64,000 bases of DNA from assembly GCF_902825225.1 (NCBI RefSeq), contig NZ_CADEAK010000001.1:124001-188000 (forward strand), written 5' to 3'. Origin of the DNA: Bartonella vinsonii subsp. berkhoffii ATCC 51672 (GTDB lineage: Bacteria; Pseudomonadota; Alphaproteobacteria; Rhizobiales; Rhizobiaceae). Below are positions 43,323 to 52,659 of the stretch, piece after piece. The stretch's first letter is position 1. Each line of letters starts with the position of its first letter. Below the pieces are notes generated by a model. That model did not search any database. It was given only the letters and a program-made list of their open reading frames with translations, and was not told where the DNA came from. Both the position numbers and the translations under genes were made by a program.

Positions 43323-44552
43323 TCATTCACTACCAATCACATTTTCAAATTGCAAACATTCTGATTTACGTAAACGTTCTGAGGCAGATTTAAGCTGACC
43401 GCACGCAGCTAAAATATCGCGTCCGCGCGGTATTCGAATAGGTGAGGCATAACCTGCTCGATTAACCACATCAGCAAAACGTTCAATTTGTTCCCAATCA
43501 GAACATTGATAATTACTTCCAGGCCATGGATTAAAAGGGATCAAATTAATCTTTGCAGGAATCCCTTTCAATAATTGAATTAATCGCTTGGCATCATCCA
43601 AACTATCATTGATATCTTTCAGCATAACATATTCAAATGTAATGCGCTTTGCATTAGAAAGACCAGGATAATGACGACAAGCATCCATTAATAAAGCAAG
43701 AGGATACTTCTTATTGATAGGAACAAGCATATCCCGTAGTGTATCATGCACTGCGTGAAGTGAAATTGCCAACATAACTCCAATTTCTTCACCAGTTCGG
43801 ATAATTCCAGGAACAACCCCGCTTGTTGAAAGCGTAATTCGACGTTTTGATAAAGAAAGCCCATCTCCATCAGAAGCAATCAATAAAGCTTTTTTAACTG
43901 CTTCAAAATTATAAAGCGGTTCGCCCATCCCCATCATAACGATATTGGTGATTTTACGCCCTTCAACTGGAACAATTGCTCGATCAGGAGTATTTTTATC
44001 AGGAAAGTCACCTAAACGATCACGTGCAACCAATAATTGCGCTAAAATTTCTTCTGCTGTCAAATTACGAACAAGCACTTGTGTTCCCGTATGGCAAAAG
44101 GAACACGTTAACGTACATCCTACCTGTGATGAAAGACATAAAGTACCACGCCCTTCTTCAGGGATATAAACCGTTTCAATTTCAACGAGCCTTCCTGCAC
44201 CACGTGCTGGAAAACGCAACAGCCATTTACGCGTTCCATCCTTTGATATTTGTTCTCCAACAATTTCCGGACGTGCAATGGAAAAATGACTTTTAAACAT
44301 TTCTCGCATGGATTTAGAAATATTCAGCATCTCATCAAAATTTGAAACGCCACGCACATAAAGCCAGTGCCAGAGCTGGCGTACACGCATACGCGTTTGG
44401 CGCTCTGGAACACCAATTGTCTTTAAAGTGTGCATCATTTCATCTTGTGATAAGCCAATTAAAGAGAGCTTTGCGCTCCCCTCCACGATAACAGTCTCTG
44501 TTTCTCGTGCTCGACACGCACCGACTGGTCTAAGGTCATATGAAACGGCCAT
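43323..44552 (-). CDS. rlmN: 23S rRNA A2503 / tRNA A37 C2-methyltransferase RlmN
   Basis: RlmN is a radical SAM enzyme that methylates C2 of A2503 in 23S rRNA and A37 in some tRNAs. The CxxxCxxC cluster is C146, C150 and C153 ([13 protein letters not shown]). [14 protein letters not shown] and the C-terminal [16 protein letters not shown] with the resolving cysteine are intact. The length is 409 residues, with the short N-terminal extension usual for Rhizobiales. Confidence 0.96.
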   Translation of the reverse strand: MAVSYDLRPVGACRARETETVIVEGSAKLSLIGLSQDEMMHTLKTIGVPERQTRMRVRQLWHWLYVRGVSNFDEMLNISKSMREMFKSHFSIARPEIVGEQISKDGTRKWLLRFPARGAGRLVEIETVYIPEEGRGTLCLSSQVGCTLTCSFCHTGTQVLVRNLTAEEILAQLLVARDRLGDFPDKNTPDRAIVPVEGRKITNIVMMGMGEPLYNFEAVKKALLIASDGDGLSLSKRRITLSTSGVVPGIIRTGEEIGVMLAISLHAVHDTLRDMLVPINKKYPLALLMDACRHYPGLSNAKRITFEYVMLKDINDSLDDAKRLIQLLKGIPAKINLIPFNPWPGSNYQCSDWEQIERFADVVNRAGYASPIRIPRGRDILAACGQLKSASERLRKSECLQFENVIGSE

Positions 44553-44593
44553 TGTTTTCCAATTTATATCACGAATTTAGAGTTACAGAAACC

Positions 44594-45103
44594 TTAATGA
44601 CACTTCTGGACCGCGTTTAAGGCAGCAGTTATCCCTTTTAAGGAATAAGTATAGGTAGTATGGGTTCCTCGTTTTGAGAGTGCTTTCACCGTCATACTAA
44701 TCCCAGAACGCATAGCAGAAACAAGCTGCTTTTCTAACGCTGATGATGCCAACCAAGCTGATGAATCTTTCGTAAAAAAATCAAAATCCATATTTCCAAT
44801 GGTCACAGTAACTTTTGATCCTTCTTTAAGTGTATATCCAGCCATAAATTGTGGTTCAAACGAGATAGGCGAATCCGAACGCTTGGTAACCAAAAAGAAA
44901 TTATCTCCATGATTAACCGTCGTTGGAAGTGCTTCTAAGGGTACCGATAACACATAGCAAATTATATTCTTTGGTGATTTATAAGAATAAGCTCCCCACG
45001 CTTCAAACTGATTCAAACGGCTTGGCGTTTGCGCACACGCTTGTCCGAAAGTAACCAGAACCATTATAGATGCAGCAATAACCGTCTTTTCAAACATCTT
45101 CAT
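44594..45103 (-). CDS. invasion-associated locus B (IalB) family protein
   Basis: The 169-residue secreted protein has a signal peptide (IAASIMVLVTFGQACA-QT) followed by an IalB domain (FEAWGAYSY...NIICYVLS; KSPKN; MRSGISMTVKALSKRGT; YSLKGITAALNAVQKC). Two mature-domain cysteines are positioned to form the family disulfide. The founding IalB of Bartonella contributes to erythrocyte invasion; Bartonella have several paralogues, so a direct role cannot be claimed for this copy. An ATG at 45097 is an alternative start. Confidence 0.88.
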   Translation of the reverse strand: MKMFEKTVIAASIMVLVTFGQACAQTPSRLNQFEAWGAYSYKSPKNIICYVLSVPLEALPTTVNHGDNFFLVTKRSDSPISFEPQFMAGYTLKEGSKVTVTIGNMDFDFFTKDSSAWLASSALEKQLVSAMRSGISMTVKALSKRGTHTTYTYSLKGITAALNAVQKCH

Positions 45104-45816
45104 TTAGCTCACTTTTTTAGTCTCTACCAAGATTCTCATCATGAGAAAAGCTCGTCAACGCTCTAGTGTAATCGTCTTCATCCTTTCAACAAGCAAAAAA
45201 ATTTTACTCCAACAAGAAAAGATTTTTACATTTAATTTTGACTCTTTGGTTGTTACTAAATATGGAATTTTTATTCAATAACCAGATTTTGAAAAATAAC
45301 ATATTGATTTTATGCTACAAATTCCATTTCTCGTATAAAAACTCTCTCTTCTTTAAGCAATCAGACTTCAAAATAAAGTGTGAATATAGCATCACCCTGT
45401 TAAGAAATAAATGACGCTCCTACACCACGGGCAATTTGTTGTAAAGTGCTGGAAATGCATCCTATAAAGGAATATCCTTCATTTTACAGCCTTTCGGATA
45501 TCATTTATAAATCAACACACTTAACGCATTTGCGTTAATAAAAATCGCAAAATATTCACCCTTCAACAAATTATAGCGCGTCTATACTTCCTATTCAATA
45601 CCGTTTAGATACCGCCTTTTCACATTCTTTAAACCATTTTAATTTTAAAAATCCAATTCACGGATAAATTAAAAGACCTAAAAAAATGATGATTCCCTTG
45701 CTGGAATTTTTTTTAAATTATATGATATAGTGAGGGTTTTGAAGCTCTTTAAGCACAGATTATCTCATTTTCCAATCCACTATGTGGTGCATTCTCTACC
45801 GCACCACGCCATTTTT
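45104..45816. other. 713-bp intergenic region with an 18-bp palindrome
   Basis: No protein gene is seen. The palindrome TTAACGCATTTGCGTTAA (45521-45538) has perfect 8-bp arms and may be a repressor site. The 3' end of the region holds a plus-strand promoter-terminator unit annotated separately. Confidence 0.45.
45698..45726 (+). promoter_or_regulatory. sigma-70-type promoter, plus strand
   Basis: TTGCTG (45698-45703) and TATGAT (45721-45726) are separated by 17 bp. No plus-strand protein gene follows, only a short stretch ending in a terminator. Confidence 0.45.
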
Positions 45817-45818
45817 TT
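45733..45818 (+). ncRNA. candidate small RNA antisense-oriented to ptsN end
   Basis: A transcript starting about 7 bases after the -10 at 45721-45726 would be about 85 nt. It would end at a perfect GTGGTGC/GCACCAC stem (45784-45790 and 45801-45807) followed by seven T (45812-45818). The T-run faces the plus strand, so it is not the terminator of ptsN, which is on minus and ends at 45817. No ORF is present. This is an inference from promoter plus terminator only. Confidence 0.45.
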
Positions 45819-46281
45819 AAGCTGCATTTGATTCTGAATTCTGAATTAATAGAATATAAAGTGCATGAGCATCATGCGTATTACGTAATTTTTGAACGAC
45901 ATCAACATGACGCAACACACGTGCAATCTGCGATAAAGCTTTTAAGTGGTCTGCTCCAGCATTTTCAGGTGCTAAAAGGAGGAAAATAAGATCAATAGGC
46001 TCGTCATCAAGAGCTTCAAAATCAACAGGGCTTTCAAGGCGCGCAAATAGACCAATGATTCGATGAATATCAGGTAGTTTTCCATGAGGAATCGCAATAC
46101 CACCACCAAGACCCGTCGAACCTAGTTTTTCACGTTGCAAAACAATATCAAAAATCACACGTTCATTAAGACCTGTCAGCTCAGCTGCTTTTTCAGACAA
46201 AATTTGCAGAACTTGTTTCTTTGAATTCGCTTTAAGAGCCGGAATAATTGCTTCCGGTGCAATTAACTCACTCAAATTCAT
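45817..46281 (-). CDS. ptsN: nitrogen-regulatory PTS IIA protein PtsN (EIIA-Ntr)
   Basis: PtsN is the terminal phospho-acceptor of the PTS-Ntr chain, which regulates potassium transport, carbon/nitrogen balance and stress responses. The active histidine is H66 in GGGIAIPHGKLP, and the 154-residue fold looks complete (LIFLLLAPENAGADHLKALSQIARVL). In other Rhizobiales it sits after rpoN and hpf; here 1.16 kb without genes separates it from lptB. A weak AAAAGGA site precedes the ATG. Confidence 0.95.
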   Translation of the reverse strand: MNLSELIAPEAIIPALKANSKKQVLQILSEKAAELTGLNERVIFDIVLQREKLGSTGLGGGIAIPHGKLPDIHRIIGLFARLESPVDFEALDDEPIDLIFLLLAPENAGADHLKALSQIARVLRHVDVVQKLRNTHDAHALYILLIQNSESNAA

Positions 46282-47444
46282 ATTTTAATTTTCCTTTTAC
46301 ACGCTCAAATGATCACCAATAAACCTGTAAACATATATCTTTCACTGTCTTACATCATCGCATGTGACTTTATTTTTCAATTTATAACGGATGATGACTC
46401 AATTCATCTCACTATCAGTGCAACAATAAATAGTTACTCAGCTCCTCATTAACAGCATGAGAAAACAAAGAAATGAAATTGTCCGTAAAATTAATCTTCC
46501 TACAATAGTCGCAAAGGCATTGTTCGTAAATTTATCAACCTTTTTATCACAAGAGTTTGTGTATCATTTCTCATCAGATCTTCCTCTTCTTTTTAAAACC
46601 TAGTTCTTCATAAAATGAGAAGCATATCGCGGTAAAATAGCTTTTTACTTTGGCAAACACAGTGCAGCCTGAACACTGCCCAACTACAACGATCTAAAAA
46701 GCTTTAAGTCGTTCAACATTTATTTTAAAGGGATTCACATATCCAGATTAGCACCCGCTCTATGCGCCTGCTTTTAAATGCGCAATGCAAACCAACAAAA
46801 TATCACAAATCTTATTTGACAACTGTAATATATAACCCATGGTGCCACCCTCAAATATCCTAAACAGCGCTATTGATATGTTGTTTTTTCGACAGAAAAA
46901 ATATTATTAATACTCTCTCTTTTCCAACAACATGCGCATTTATTATTTATAGCCCCGTTTATCATTCATTATCAGGTTAATCTAGTGATATCTTTTCCAT
47001 GCTATAGTCAAAAGCGAACAAAATCTATGAATATAGTAAAATCACTTCATTTTGTTGAGGATTTTTCCAACATTTAGCAAAACTTCAATTTAAGGTGATC
47101 ATCATAAAAAAAGTTTTGGCACAAATAAGGAGCCTCTCAACTCTAACCCAATAAATAGAGCTCCTGTTGTATTAACAAAACTAAAAAACATCCATGCTCT
47201 TTTTCAGAGACTGTTTTATCTTCTGTTTTATTTAAAGCGTTTAATAACATAATCATAGCTTCCGCAACGTATTAATAATTGCTCTTGGTTATACAATGAA
47301 GACGCATCTTTATAATCGCAGTTAAGAATCAAAATAAAGCTTCATCCCCTCTGTATAATGCGTTTAATTTCCTGAATATTCAAGAATGGTGTTTGTATTC
47401 ATCATATCCTCTTTAGATTTAAGGTACTCATTGAAACTGTAAAA
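46282..47444. other. 1.16-kb gene-free gap at the rpoN-hpf position
   Basis: No reading frame of note exists on either strand. The flanking order lptC-lptA-lptB-[gap]-ptsN is the Rhizobiales order lptC-lptA-lptB-rpoN-hpf-ptsN with the two middle genes missing. I could not recognise RpoN or HPF motifs by eye in any frame, so this is either fully eroded or replaced sequence. Confidence 0.55.
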
Positions 47445-48239
47445 TCAGAGAGAAAACTGATTTCCTAAATAAATTCTGCGCACATCAGCATTGTTGATAA
47501 TATCGTTGGGACAACCGTGAACCAACACTCGCCCTGCATGAATGATATAAGCACGGTCGACAAGACCCAATGTTTCTCGTACATTATGATCCGTTATCAA
47601 AACACCAATTCCGCGCTGAGTTAAATAACGAATAAGCTGCTGAATATCAAAAATAGCTATAGGATCAATTCCTGCAAATGGTTCATCAAGTAACATAAAA
47701 TGGGGGCGAGAGGCTAGGGCACGTGCAATTTCAAGTCGTCGGCGCTCTCCCCCTGATAAAGAAAGAGCGGACATCTTGCGTAGATGATCAATTTTAAATT
47801 CATGTAACAAAGCATCCAATTCTTCACGTCGCTTGAGGGGATCCTTTTCAACACCTTCCAAAACAGCCTTGATATTGTTTTCTACTGAAAGTCCGCGAAA
47901 AATCGACGCTTCTTGCGGAAGATACCCAATCCCTAAACGTGCACGTCGATACATTGGAAGATGGGTGACATCAAATCCATCAATTCTAATAGTTCCTCCA
48001 TCAGATTTAATAAGGCCCGTAACCATATAAAAACAAGTTGTCTTACCCGCACCATTGGGACCTAAAATTCCAACAGATTCTCCGGTACGAATACCAAAAG
48101 AAACACCATTAACAACCTGCCTTCCGCGGTAAACCTTAATCAAACGACTGGCAATTAAAGTTCCCTTTAAAGGCTTTCTTAAAGCTTCGCTTGCAAGATC
48201 ATATCTGTCCGTCTGCTTTTTTCTTTTGATTCCAAACAT
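47445..48239 (-). CDS. lptB: LPS export ABC transporter ATPase LptB
   Basis: LptB powers LptFG extraction of lipopolysaccharide from the inner membrane. It has Walker A GPNGAGKT (60-67), signature LSGGERRRLEIARAL and Walker B FMLLDEPFAGID. Its 264 residues include a short N-terminal extension. It lies 6 bp after lptA in the lptCAB operon. Confidence 0.96.
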   Translation of the reverse strand: MFGIKRKKQTDRYDLASEALRKPLKGTLIASRLIKVYRGRQVVNGVSFGIRTGESVGILGPNGAGKTTCFYMVTGLIKSDGGTIRIDGFDVTHLPMYRRARLGIGYLPQEASIFRGLSVENNIKAVLEGVEKDPLKRREELDALLHEFKIDHLRKMSALSLSGGERRRLEIARALASRPHFMLLDEPFAGIDPIAIFDIQQLIRYLTQRGIGVLITDHNVRETLGLVDRAYIIHAGRVLVHGCPNDIINNADVRRIYLGNQFSL

Positions 48240-48245
48240 GAAATC

Positions 48246-48851
48246 TTAATGGTCATTTTTTTGATTTTGTTTAAAAATAATAGAAACACGGCCCTTTTTC
48301 TCAGATGTCTCACAACCTTCTAAAAAAGCCTTTCCGCTTTTCATATCTGCCGTTAGCTTGCATCCCGTTGCCACATTATCACCATCCGTTAATACAACAT
48401 TATTCCCTGTCAAACGTATTATTTTCGACTTACCATCAAAAACGCCCTTGTCACCCGTAGCGATCTGCGTAGCATTTTTTATATAAACTTTTCCTAAAGC
48501 TTCCATTTTCTTAATACCTGTCGAACCAAACCAAGCAGGCGATGCCTTCATGTCTCCTTGATTCTTATTGGTACCTTTATACGCCTTATCATAGTAAACA
48601 ATCAATTTTGCCGTTCGCAAAAGACGTTCACCTTGAACCACCGAAACATCACCATTAAAAAGCGCTATCCCCTCTTTATCACGTATTTCTAAAGAATTTG
48701 CATAAAGTTCTACTGGTTCTTTTTCGTTTGATAAATTAATTCCAAAATGAGCAACTTCAGAATATGCCAAAACGGTTCCAATCCTTAACATCTCCATGCC
48801 GAAAGCCAAAATTATACTCAACCATTTTTTGTATGGTTTCTTCGGCTTCAT
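48246..48851 (-). CDS. lptA: LPS transport periplasmic protein LptA
   Basis: LptA forms the periplasmic bridge that passes LPS to the outer membrane. The OstA/LptA beta-jellyroll repeats are visible (PVELYANSLEIRDKEGIALF, GDVSVVQGERLL, DKGVFDGKSKIIRLTG). I prefer the ATG at 48851, which follows GAGGG with about 8 bases and directly precedes the signal-like helix LSIILAFGMEML. The frame extends to an ATG at 48938 that overlaps the lptC stop as ATGA, so coupling from there is the alternative (230 residues). Confidence 0.85.
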   Translation of the reverse strand: MKPKKPYKKWLSIILAFGMEMLRIGTVLAYSEVAHFGINLSNEKEPVELYANSLEIRDKEGIALFNGDVSVVQGERLLRTAKLIVYYDKAYKGTNKNQGDMKASPAWFGSTGIKKMEALGKVYIKNATQIATGDKGVFDGKSKIIRLTGNNVVLTDGDNVATGCKLTADMKSGKAFLEGCETSEKKGRVSIIFKQNQKNDH

Positions 48852-48934
48852 CTCATCATCCCTCATTCTTCTGTCCATATAGATACAGACTTCTTTTTCA
48901 CAACAGATACTTAAAAAGTCGTATTGAGACTCTC

Positions 48935-49579
48935 TCATTGCTTGTCAAGTATTAAATACACACCACCATGAAAGTACATGTTTTGTCCTTTTTTTCGAAT
49001 TTGCAAAGCATTGGCTGCAAGATGCAATCCTGCACGCTGAATATTGACACGTTGATCTGTGTTTAATTGCCCCTCAGATAAATTAATATTTGCTGCCATA
49101 AATTGTGCAGTCATTCCGTCATTTGTTGTAATAGTGAATGGCTTATCCAACTGTAAACAACCGTTCATGTTATCATAAACTCCCCCTTGTGCGTCGAGAA
49201 AAACGCGTCTTTTTTTGCCCACAAGTGCTTCAGCTGTGATATTTTGCAACCCAATCACTCCAGAACGGGTACGATCTTGAAATGCCTTTTCTGCTTTAAG
49301 CCAATAAGGCTCATGAGAACGCGTATAGCCTTCTAATTTTGGATTGAGCATCGTCAACTTCATCATCTCCCCCTCTTCACTCTTTAAAGTAACAGGATCA
49401 GAAGAAACGGGAACAAAGAAAAATGTAAACCAGCAAAAAACGAGTGCCGTTGCCAATGCCAAAAGAGGTAAAAAAAATTTTAATACGCTAATGCGACGCG
49501 AATGACGGGATGCTTTTCTAAAAACATCACTACAAGATGATTTTGTTGAAAAGGCTCCATAATAATTGTGTACGGACAT
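48935..49579 (-). CDS. lptC: LPS export protein LptC
   Basis: LptC is a bitopic inner-membrane protein linking LptBFG to LptA. The 214 residues have one membrane helix (about 35-58, LKFFLPLLALATALVFCWFTFFF) and a periplasmic LptC/YrbK fold (MKLTMLNPKLEGYT, NINLSEGQLNTDQRV). It is the first gene of the lptCAB run; the stop overlaps a possible upstream lptA start. Confidence 0.9.
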   Translation of the reverse strand: MSVHNYYGAFSTKSSCSDVFRKASRHSRRISVLKFFLPLLALATALVFCWFTFFFVPVSSDPVTLKSEEGEMMKLTMLNPKLEGYTRSHEPYWLKAEKAFQDRTRSGVIGLQNITAEALVGKKRRVFLDAQGGVYDNMNGCLQLDKPFTITTNDGMTAQFMAANINLSEGQLNTDQRVNIQRAGLHLAANALQIRKKGQNMYFHGGVYLILDKQ

Positions 49580-49769
49580 ACTACTCTAATCTCTTCAATA
49601 CTCCGCGTTTTCCAACCTGTATAACCTTTATAAGAAGTATTTTCAAATTTTGTTTCTTGCAATTTAATTTTTCTTGGTTTTATTTTGCTTTCAAACATTT
49701 ATATGTTGTAATATGCATGCATAAAATGCACAATTATAAAAATCTTTTTTGTCTGAAAGCGAGGCTATT

Positions 49770-50048
49770 TTGGTTAAATCGGAACTTGTGCAAATTATTG
49801 CCCGTCAGAATCCGCATCTTTTTCAACGTGATGTGGAAAATATTGTGAATGCTATTTTTGAGGAAATTTCAACAGCGCTTGCTAATGGTAATCGTGTTGA
49901 ACTTCGCGGGTTCGGAGCTTTTTCTGTTAAAAGCCGCTCAGCACGTAATGGTCGTAATCCACGAACAGGTGAAGCCGTTGTTGTTGAAGAAAAATGGATT
50001 CCTTTTTTCAAAACGGGCAAGGATTTACGTAATCGGCTTAATCAGTGA
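49770..50048 (+). CDS. ihfB: integration host factor subunit beta, TTG start
   Basis: IhfB with IhfA bends DNA sharply at specific sites in replication, recombination and transcription. The 92 residues are a full HU/IHF fold ([43 protein letters not shown]). Homologues begin (M)(I/V)KSELVQII, which fixes the start at TTG 49770, 5 bases after GAGG (49761-49764). A TTG at 49749 is also in frame but lies before the ribosome site. Confidence 0.93.
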   Translation: MVKSELVQIIARQNPHLFQRDVENIVNAIFEEISTALANGNRVELRGFGAFSVKSRSARNGRNPRTGEAVVVEEKWIPFFKTGKDLRNRLNQ

Positions 50049-50056
50049 GGAACTTT

Positions 50057-50326
50057 ATGATAATTAAACGTATCCTTTCAGCAGCCGCTTTTGTAATTTT
50101 TACAGTGTTCTTGGTTGCTTTTATTTTAGTAAATCGTCAAATGGTTGCATTGACGCTTGTCCCTTTTTGGATAAAGTCTGAGAGTTTTACTTATCACGCT
50201 CCTTTTTTTATATGGCTCTTTCTCTTTTTTGGTTTTGGTCTTTTATTAGGAAGCTTCATCTATTGGATTGCGTATCATAAATGTAAAAAAGCGCTCAAAA
50301 AAGCAACGATGAGCTCGAGAAATTAA
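50057..50326 (+). CDS. LapA (DUF1049) domain membrane protein
   Basis: The 89-residue protein has two membrane helices and the LapA-domain signature NRQMVALTLVPF followed by PFFIWLFLFFGFGLLLGS. LapA/LapB in enterobacteria tune LPS synthesis; in Rhizobiales this gene regularly follows ihfB. The ATG at 50057 has GAGG six bases upstream; the open frame to GTG 50045 overlaps the ihfB stop. Role here is inferred from family only. Confidence 0.88.
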   Translation: MIIKRILSAAAFVIFTVFLVAFILVNRQMVALTLVPFWIKSESFTYHAPFFIWLFLFFGFGLLLGSFIYWIAYHKCKKALKKATMSSRN

Positions 50327-50364
50327 AGAGCTTTTTTAATGTAAAGTTTTAAAATACCTGTATC

Positions 50365-51309
50365 ATGATACCAAACATGCCTGCACAATGCTCTCAATCT
50401 CACCACAGTGATCAATATCCGCAGGAAACGTTACCTCTTATTTTAGAAACAGGTATAAGTGCAGATTATGCTCTCATAGATTCTGGAAATGGGCAAAAAT
50501 TAGAACGTTATGGGGCTTATCGCATTATCCGTCCTGAAGGTCAAGCATTATGGAAACCTGCTTTACCACAAAAATATTGGGCGGATGTTGATGCTATTTT
50601 CACAGGAAATCGAGAAGAAGAAGGGGTTGGTCGCTGGCATTTTCCCAAAAAACCGCTTGATGAAATTTGGCCACTCACTTGGAATGGATTGTCTTTTCTA
50701 GGTCGTTTTACTTCTTTTCGTCATGTGGGGCTTTTTCCTGAACAAGAGGCCCATTGGCGCTTTATAGAAGAACAAATTGTTAAAGCTACCCGTCCGGTAA
50801 AATTGCTCAATCTTTTTGGCTATACGGGTATTGCTTCTCTGATCGGAGCACGCGCAGGTGCACATGTTACGCATGTTGATGCTTCTAAAAAAGCCATTGC
50901 TTGGGCAAAAGCCAATCAAGAAAAAGCAGGATTAACAGATCATTCTATTCGCTGGATTTGCGATGATGCTGTAAAATTTGTCGAACGTGAACTGCGTCGT
51001 CAAAAAAACTATGATATGATTCTTCTTGATCCTCCTGCATATGGACGTGGACCTCATCGCGAAATTTGGCAATTGTTTGATCACTTACCGGCTATGATTA
51101 CAAACTGTCGTAAACTCCTTTCTGATAAACCTCTTGCCATTGTCCTTACAGCTTATTCTATTCGTGCTTCCTTTTACGCACTCCATGCTTTAATACGTGA
51201 TGAATTCATAAACCTTGGTGGCACGATCGAATCAGGAGAACTTATCTTGCGTGAAGAAGCCGCCGGACGCGCCCTTTCTACTTCCCTTTTTAGCCGTTGG
51301 ATTGCCTGA
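50365..51309 (+). CDS. class I SAM-dependent RNA methyltransferase (RlmI/K-like)
   Basis: The 314-residue protein has a Rossmann methyltransferase fold with SAM motif LLNLFGYTGIASLIGARAGA, VTHVDASKKAI and the catalytic LLDPPAYGRG. That pattern is typical of 23S rRNA m5C or m2G enzymes. There is no N-terminal PUA domain as in RlmI, so the exact target is not clear. It is followed at 3 bp by a TrmH-family gene. ATG 50377 is an alternative start. Confidence 0.85.
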   Translation: MIPNMPAQCSQSHHSDQYPQETLPLILETGISADYALIDSGNGQKLERYGAYRIIRPEGQALWKPALPQKYWADVDAIFTGNREEEGVGRWHFPKKPLDEIWPLTWNGLSFLGRFTSFRHVGLFPEQEAHWRFIEEQIVKATRPVKLLNLFGYTGIASLIGARAGAHVTHVDASKKAIAWAKANQEKAGLTDHSIRWICDDAVKFVERELRRQKNYDMILLDPPAYGRGPHREIWQLFDHLPAMITNCRKLLSDKPLAIVLTAYSIRASFYALHALIRDEFINLGGTIESGELILREEAAGRALSTSLFSRWIA

Positions 51310-51311
51310 AT

Positions 51312-52166
51312 ATGTGTATACCCAAAACTGGTAAGGTTAAAGAAATTATCTCCCTTAGCAATCCTATCATCAAAGATCTTCGCGCACTCAGCCAAAAGAA
51401 AAACCGTAATCGAGAAGGGCTTTTTATGGTAGAAGGGCTTAAATTGGTGATTGATGCTCTCAATCTCGGCTGGACTATACAAACACTTATTTTTTCTAAA
51501 AGCAAAATGGGTAATGCCGCTATCGAAAACACCGCTGCACGTACTGTGGCCAATGGCGGTTTTGTCATTAAAGCCTCAGAAAAAGTGATGGAATCCATTA
51601 CCCGTCGTGATAACCCACAAACAGTTATTGGCATTTTCAAGCAACAATGGCGCTCCCTTGAAACGATAAAAGGACGTATCACAGATGTTTATGTTGCTCT
51701 TGATCGCGTGCGTGATCCTGGGAATCTTGGAACCATTATCCGCACGGCTGATGCCGTAGGAGCTAAAGGCGTTATTTTGATCGGCGAAACAACAGATCCT
51801 TTTTCGCCCGAAACAGTACGTGCAACAATGGGATCAATTTTTTCCATACCTCTCTATCGTTTGGATGAAAGCGCCTTTTTAAACTGGTCTTCTCACTTTA
51901 ATGGCATAATCATTGGCACACATCTCAAAGGGTCTATTGACTATCGTACAATTGATTTCAAAAATGGCCCTGTTATACTTCTCATGGGAAATGAAAAACA
52001 GGGGCTACCAGATATTCTTGCCAATCGTTGTGATAAACTCGCACGTATACCACAAAGTGGACATGCTGACTCGCTTAATCTAGCGATAGCAACAGCTCTC
52101 ATGCTTTATGAAATCCGCCGCCCTTATTTAACACTGGAACATATGAGGCCAGAACATGATACGTAA
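51312..52166 (+). CDS. TrmH-family (SPOUT) RNA 2'-O-methyltransferase
   Basis: A SPOUT methyltransferase with an N-terminal substrate-binding domain (VKEIISLSNPIIKDLRAL; FMVEGLKLV) and the knotted C-terminal motifs RVRDPGNLGTIIRTADA, MGNEKQGLP and SLNLAIATALMLYE. It probably methylates a ribose in 23S rRNA or tRNA. The start at ATG 51312 is 3 bp after the previous stop; an in-frame TTG at 51297 overlaps it. Confidence 0.9.
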   Translation: MCIPKTGKVKEIISLSNPIIKDLRALSQKKNRNREGLFMVEGLKLVIDALNLGWTIQTLIFSKSKMGNAAIENTAARTVANGGFVIKASEKVMESITRRDNPQTVIGIFKQQWRSLETIKGRITDVYVALDRVRDPGNLGTIIRTADAVGAKGVILIGETTDPFSPETVRATMGSIFSIPLYRLDESAFLNWSSHFNGIIIGTHLKGSIDYRTIDFKNGPVILLMGNEKQGLPDILANRCDKLARIPQSGHADSLNLAIATALMLYEIRRPYLTLEHMRPEHDT

Positions 52167-52659
52167 ATCACTGCCTTTTTTTCTTCTTGGCTTGGTATTT
52201 ACAATAGGACTTGATCAAGCAGTAAAATATTGGATTATGAATAATATGCTCCTAGGAACAGAAATTCCGCTTTTTCCTTTCCTTTCCCTTTACCATGTAC
52301 GTAATTCTGGTATCGCATTTTCGTTTTTTTCTTCCTTTTCTCACTGGGGGCTTATTGCCATTACATTTGCTATCCTTGTTTTTCTTTTATGGCTCTGGAA
52401 AAATGTTGAGTATCATAAATCTTTAACGCGCTTTGGTCTTACCCTTATTATTGGTGGGGCAATTGGAAATCTTATTGACCGTATTCGCTTTCACCATGTC
52501 ACTGATTATATACTCTTTCATATCGATAATATTTTTTATTTTGCCATTTTCAATCTTGCCGATAGTTTTATCACACTTGGTGTTATCGCTATCCTTTTTG
52601 AAGAATTGCGTACTTGGATAAAAACAAAACGTCATTCCAATCGCACATCTTTTCAATAA
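52156..52659 (+). CDS. lspA: lipoprotein signal peptidase (signal peptidase II)
   Basis: LspA removes signal peptides from prolipoproteins after diacylglyceryl transfer. The 167 residues have four membrane helices and the catalytic aspartates D117 (VTDYI) and D136 (FNLADS), with the VRNSGIAFS and GGAIGNLIDRI blocks. It overlaps the upstream methyltransferase gene by 11 bp, so the two are coupled. Confidence 0.96.
   Translation: MIRKSLPFFLLGLVFTIGLDQAVKYWIMNNMLLGTEIPLFPFLSLYHVRNSGIAFSFFSSFSHWGLIAITFAILVFLLWLWKNVEYHKSLTRFGLTLIIGGAIGNLIDRIRFHHVTDYILFHIDNIFYFAIFNLADSFITLGVIAILFEELRTWIKTKRHSNRTSFQ

Noticed and set aside
46282-47444. Recognisable rpoN or hpf pseudogene
   Set aside because: I looked on the minus strand for RpoN-box and HPF motifs and found no convincing stretch, so no pseudogene is called.
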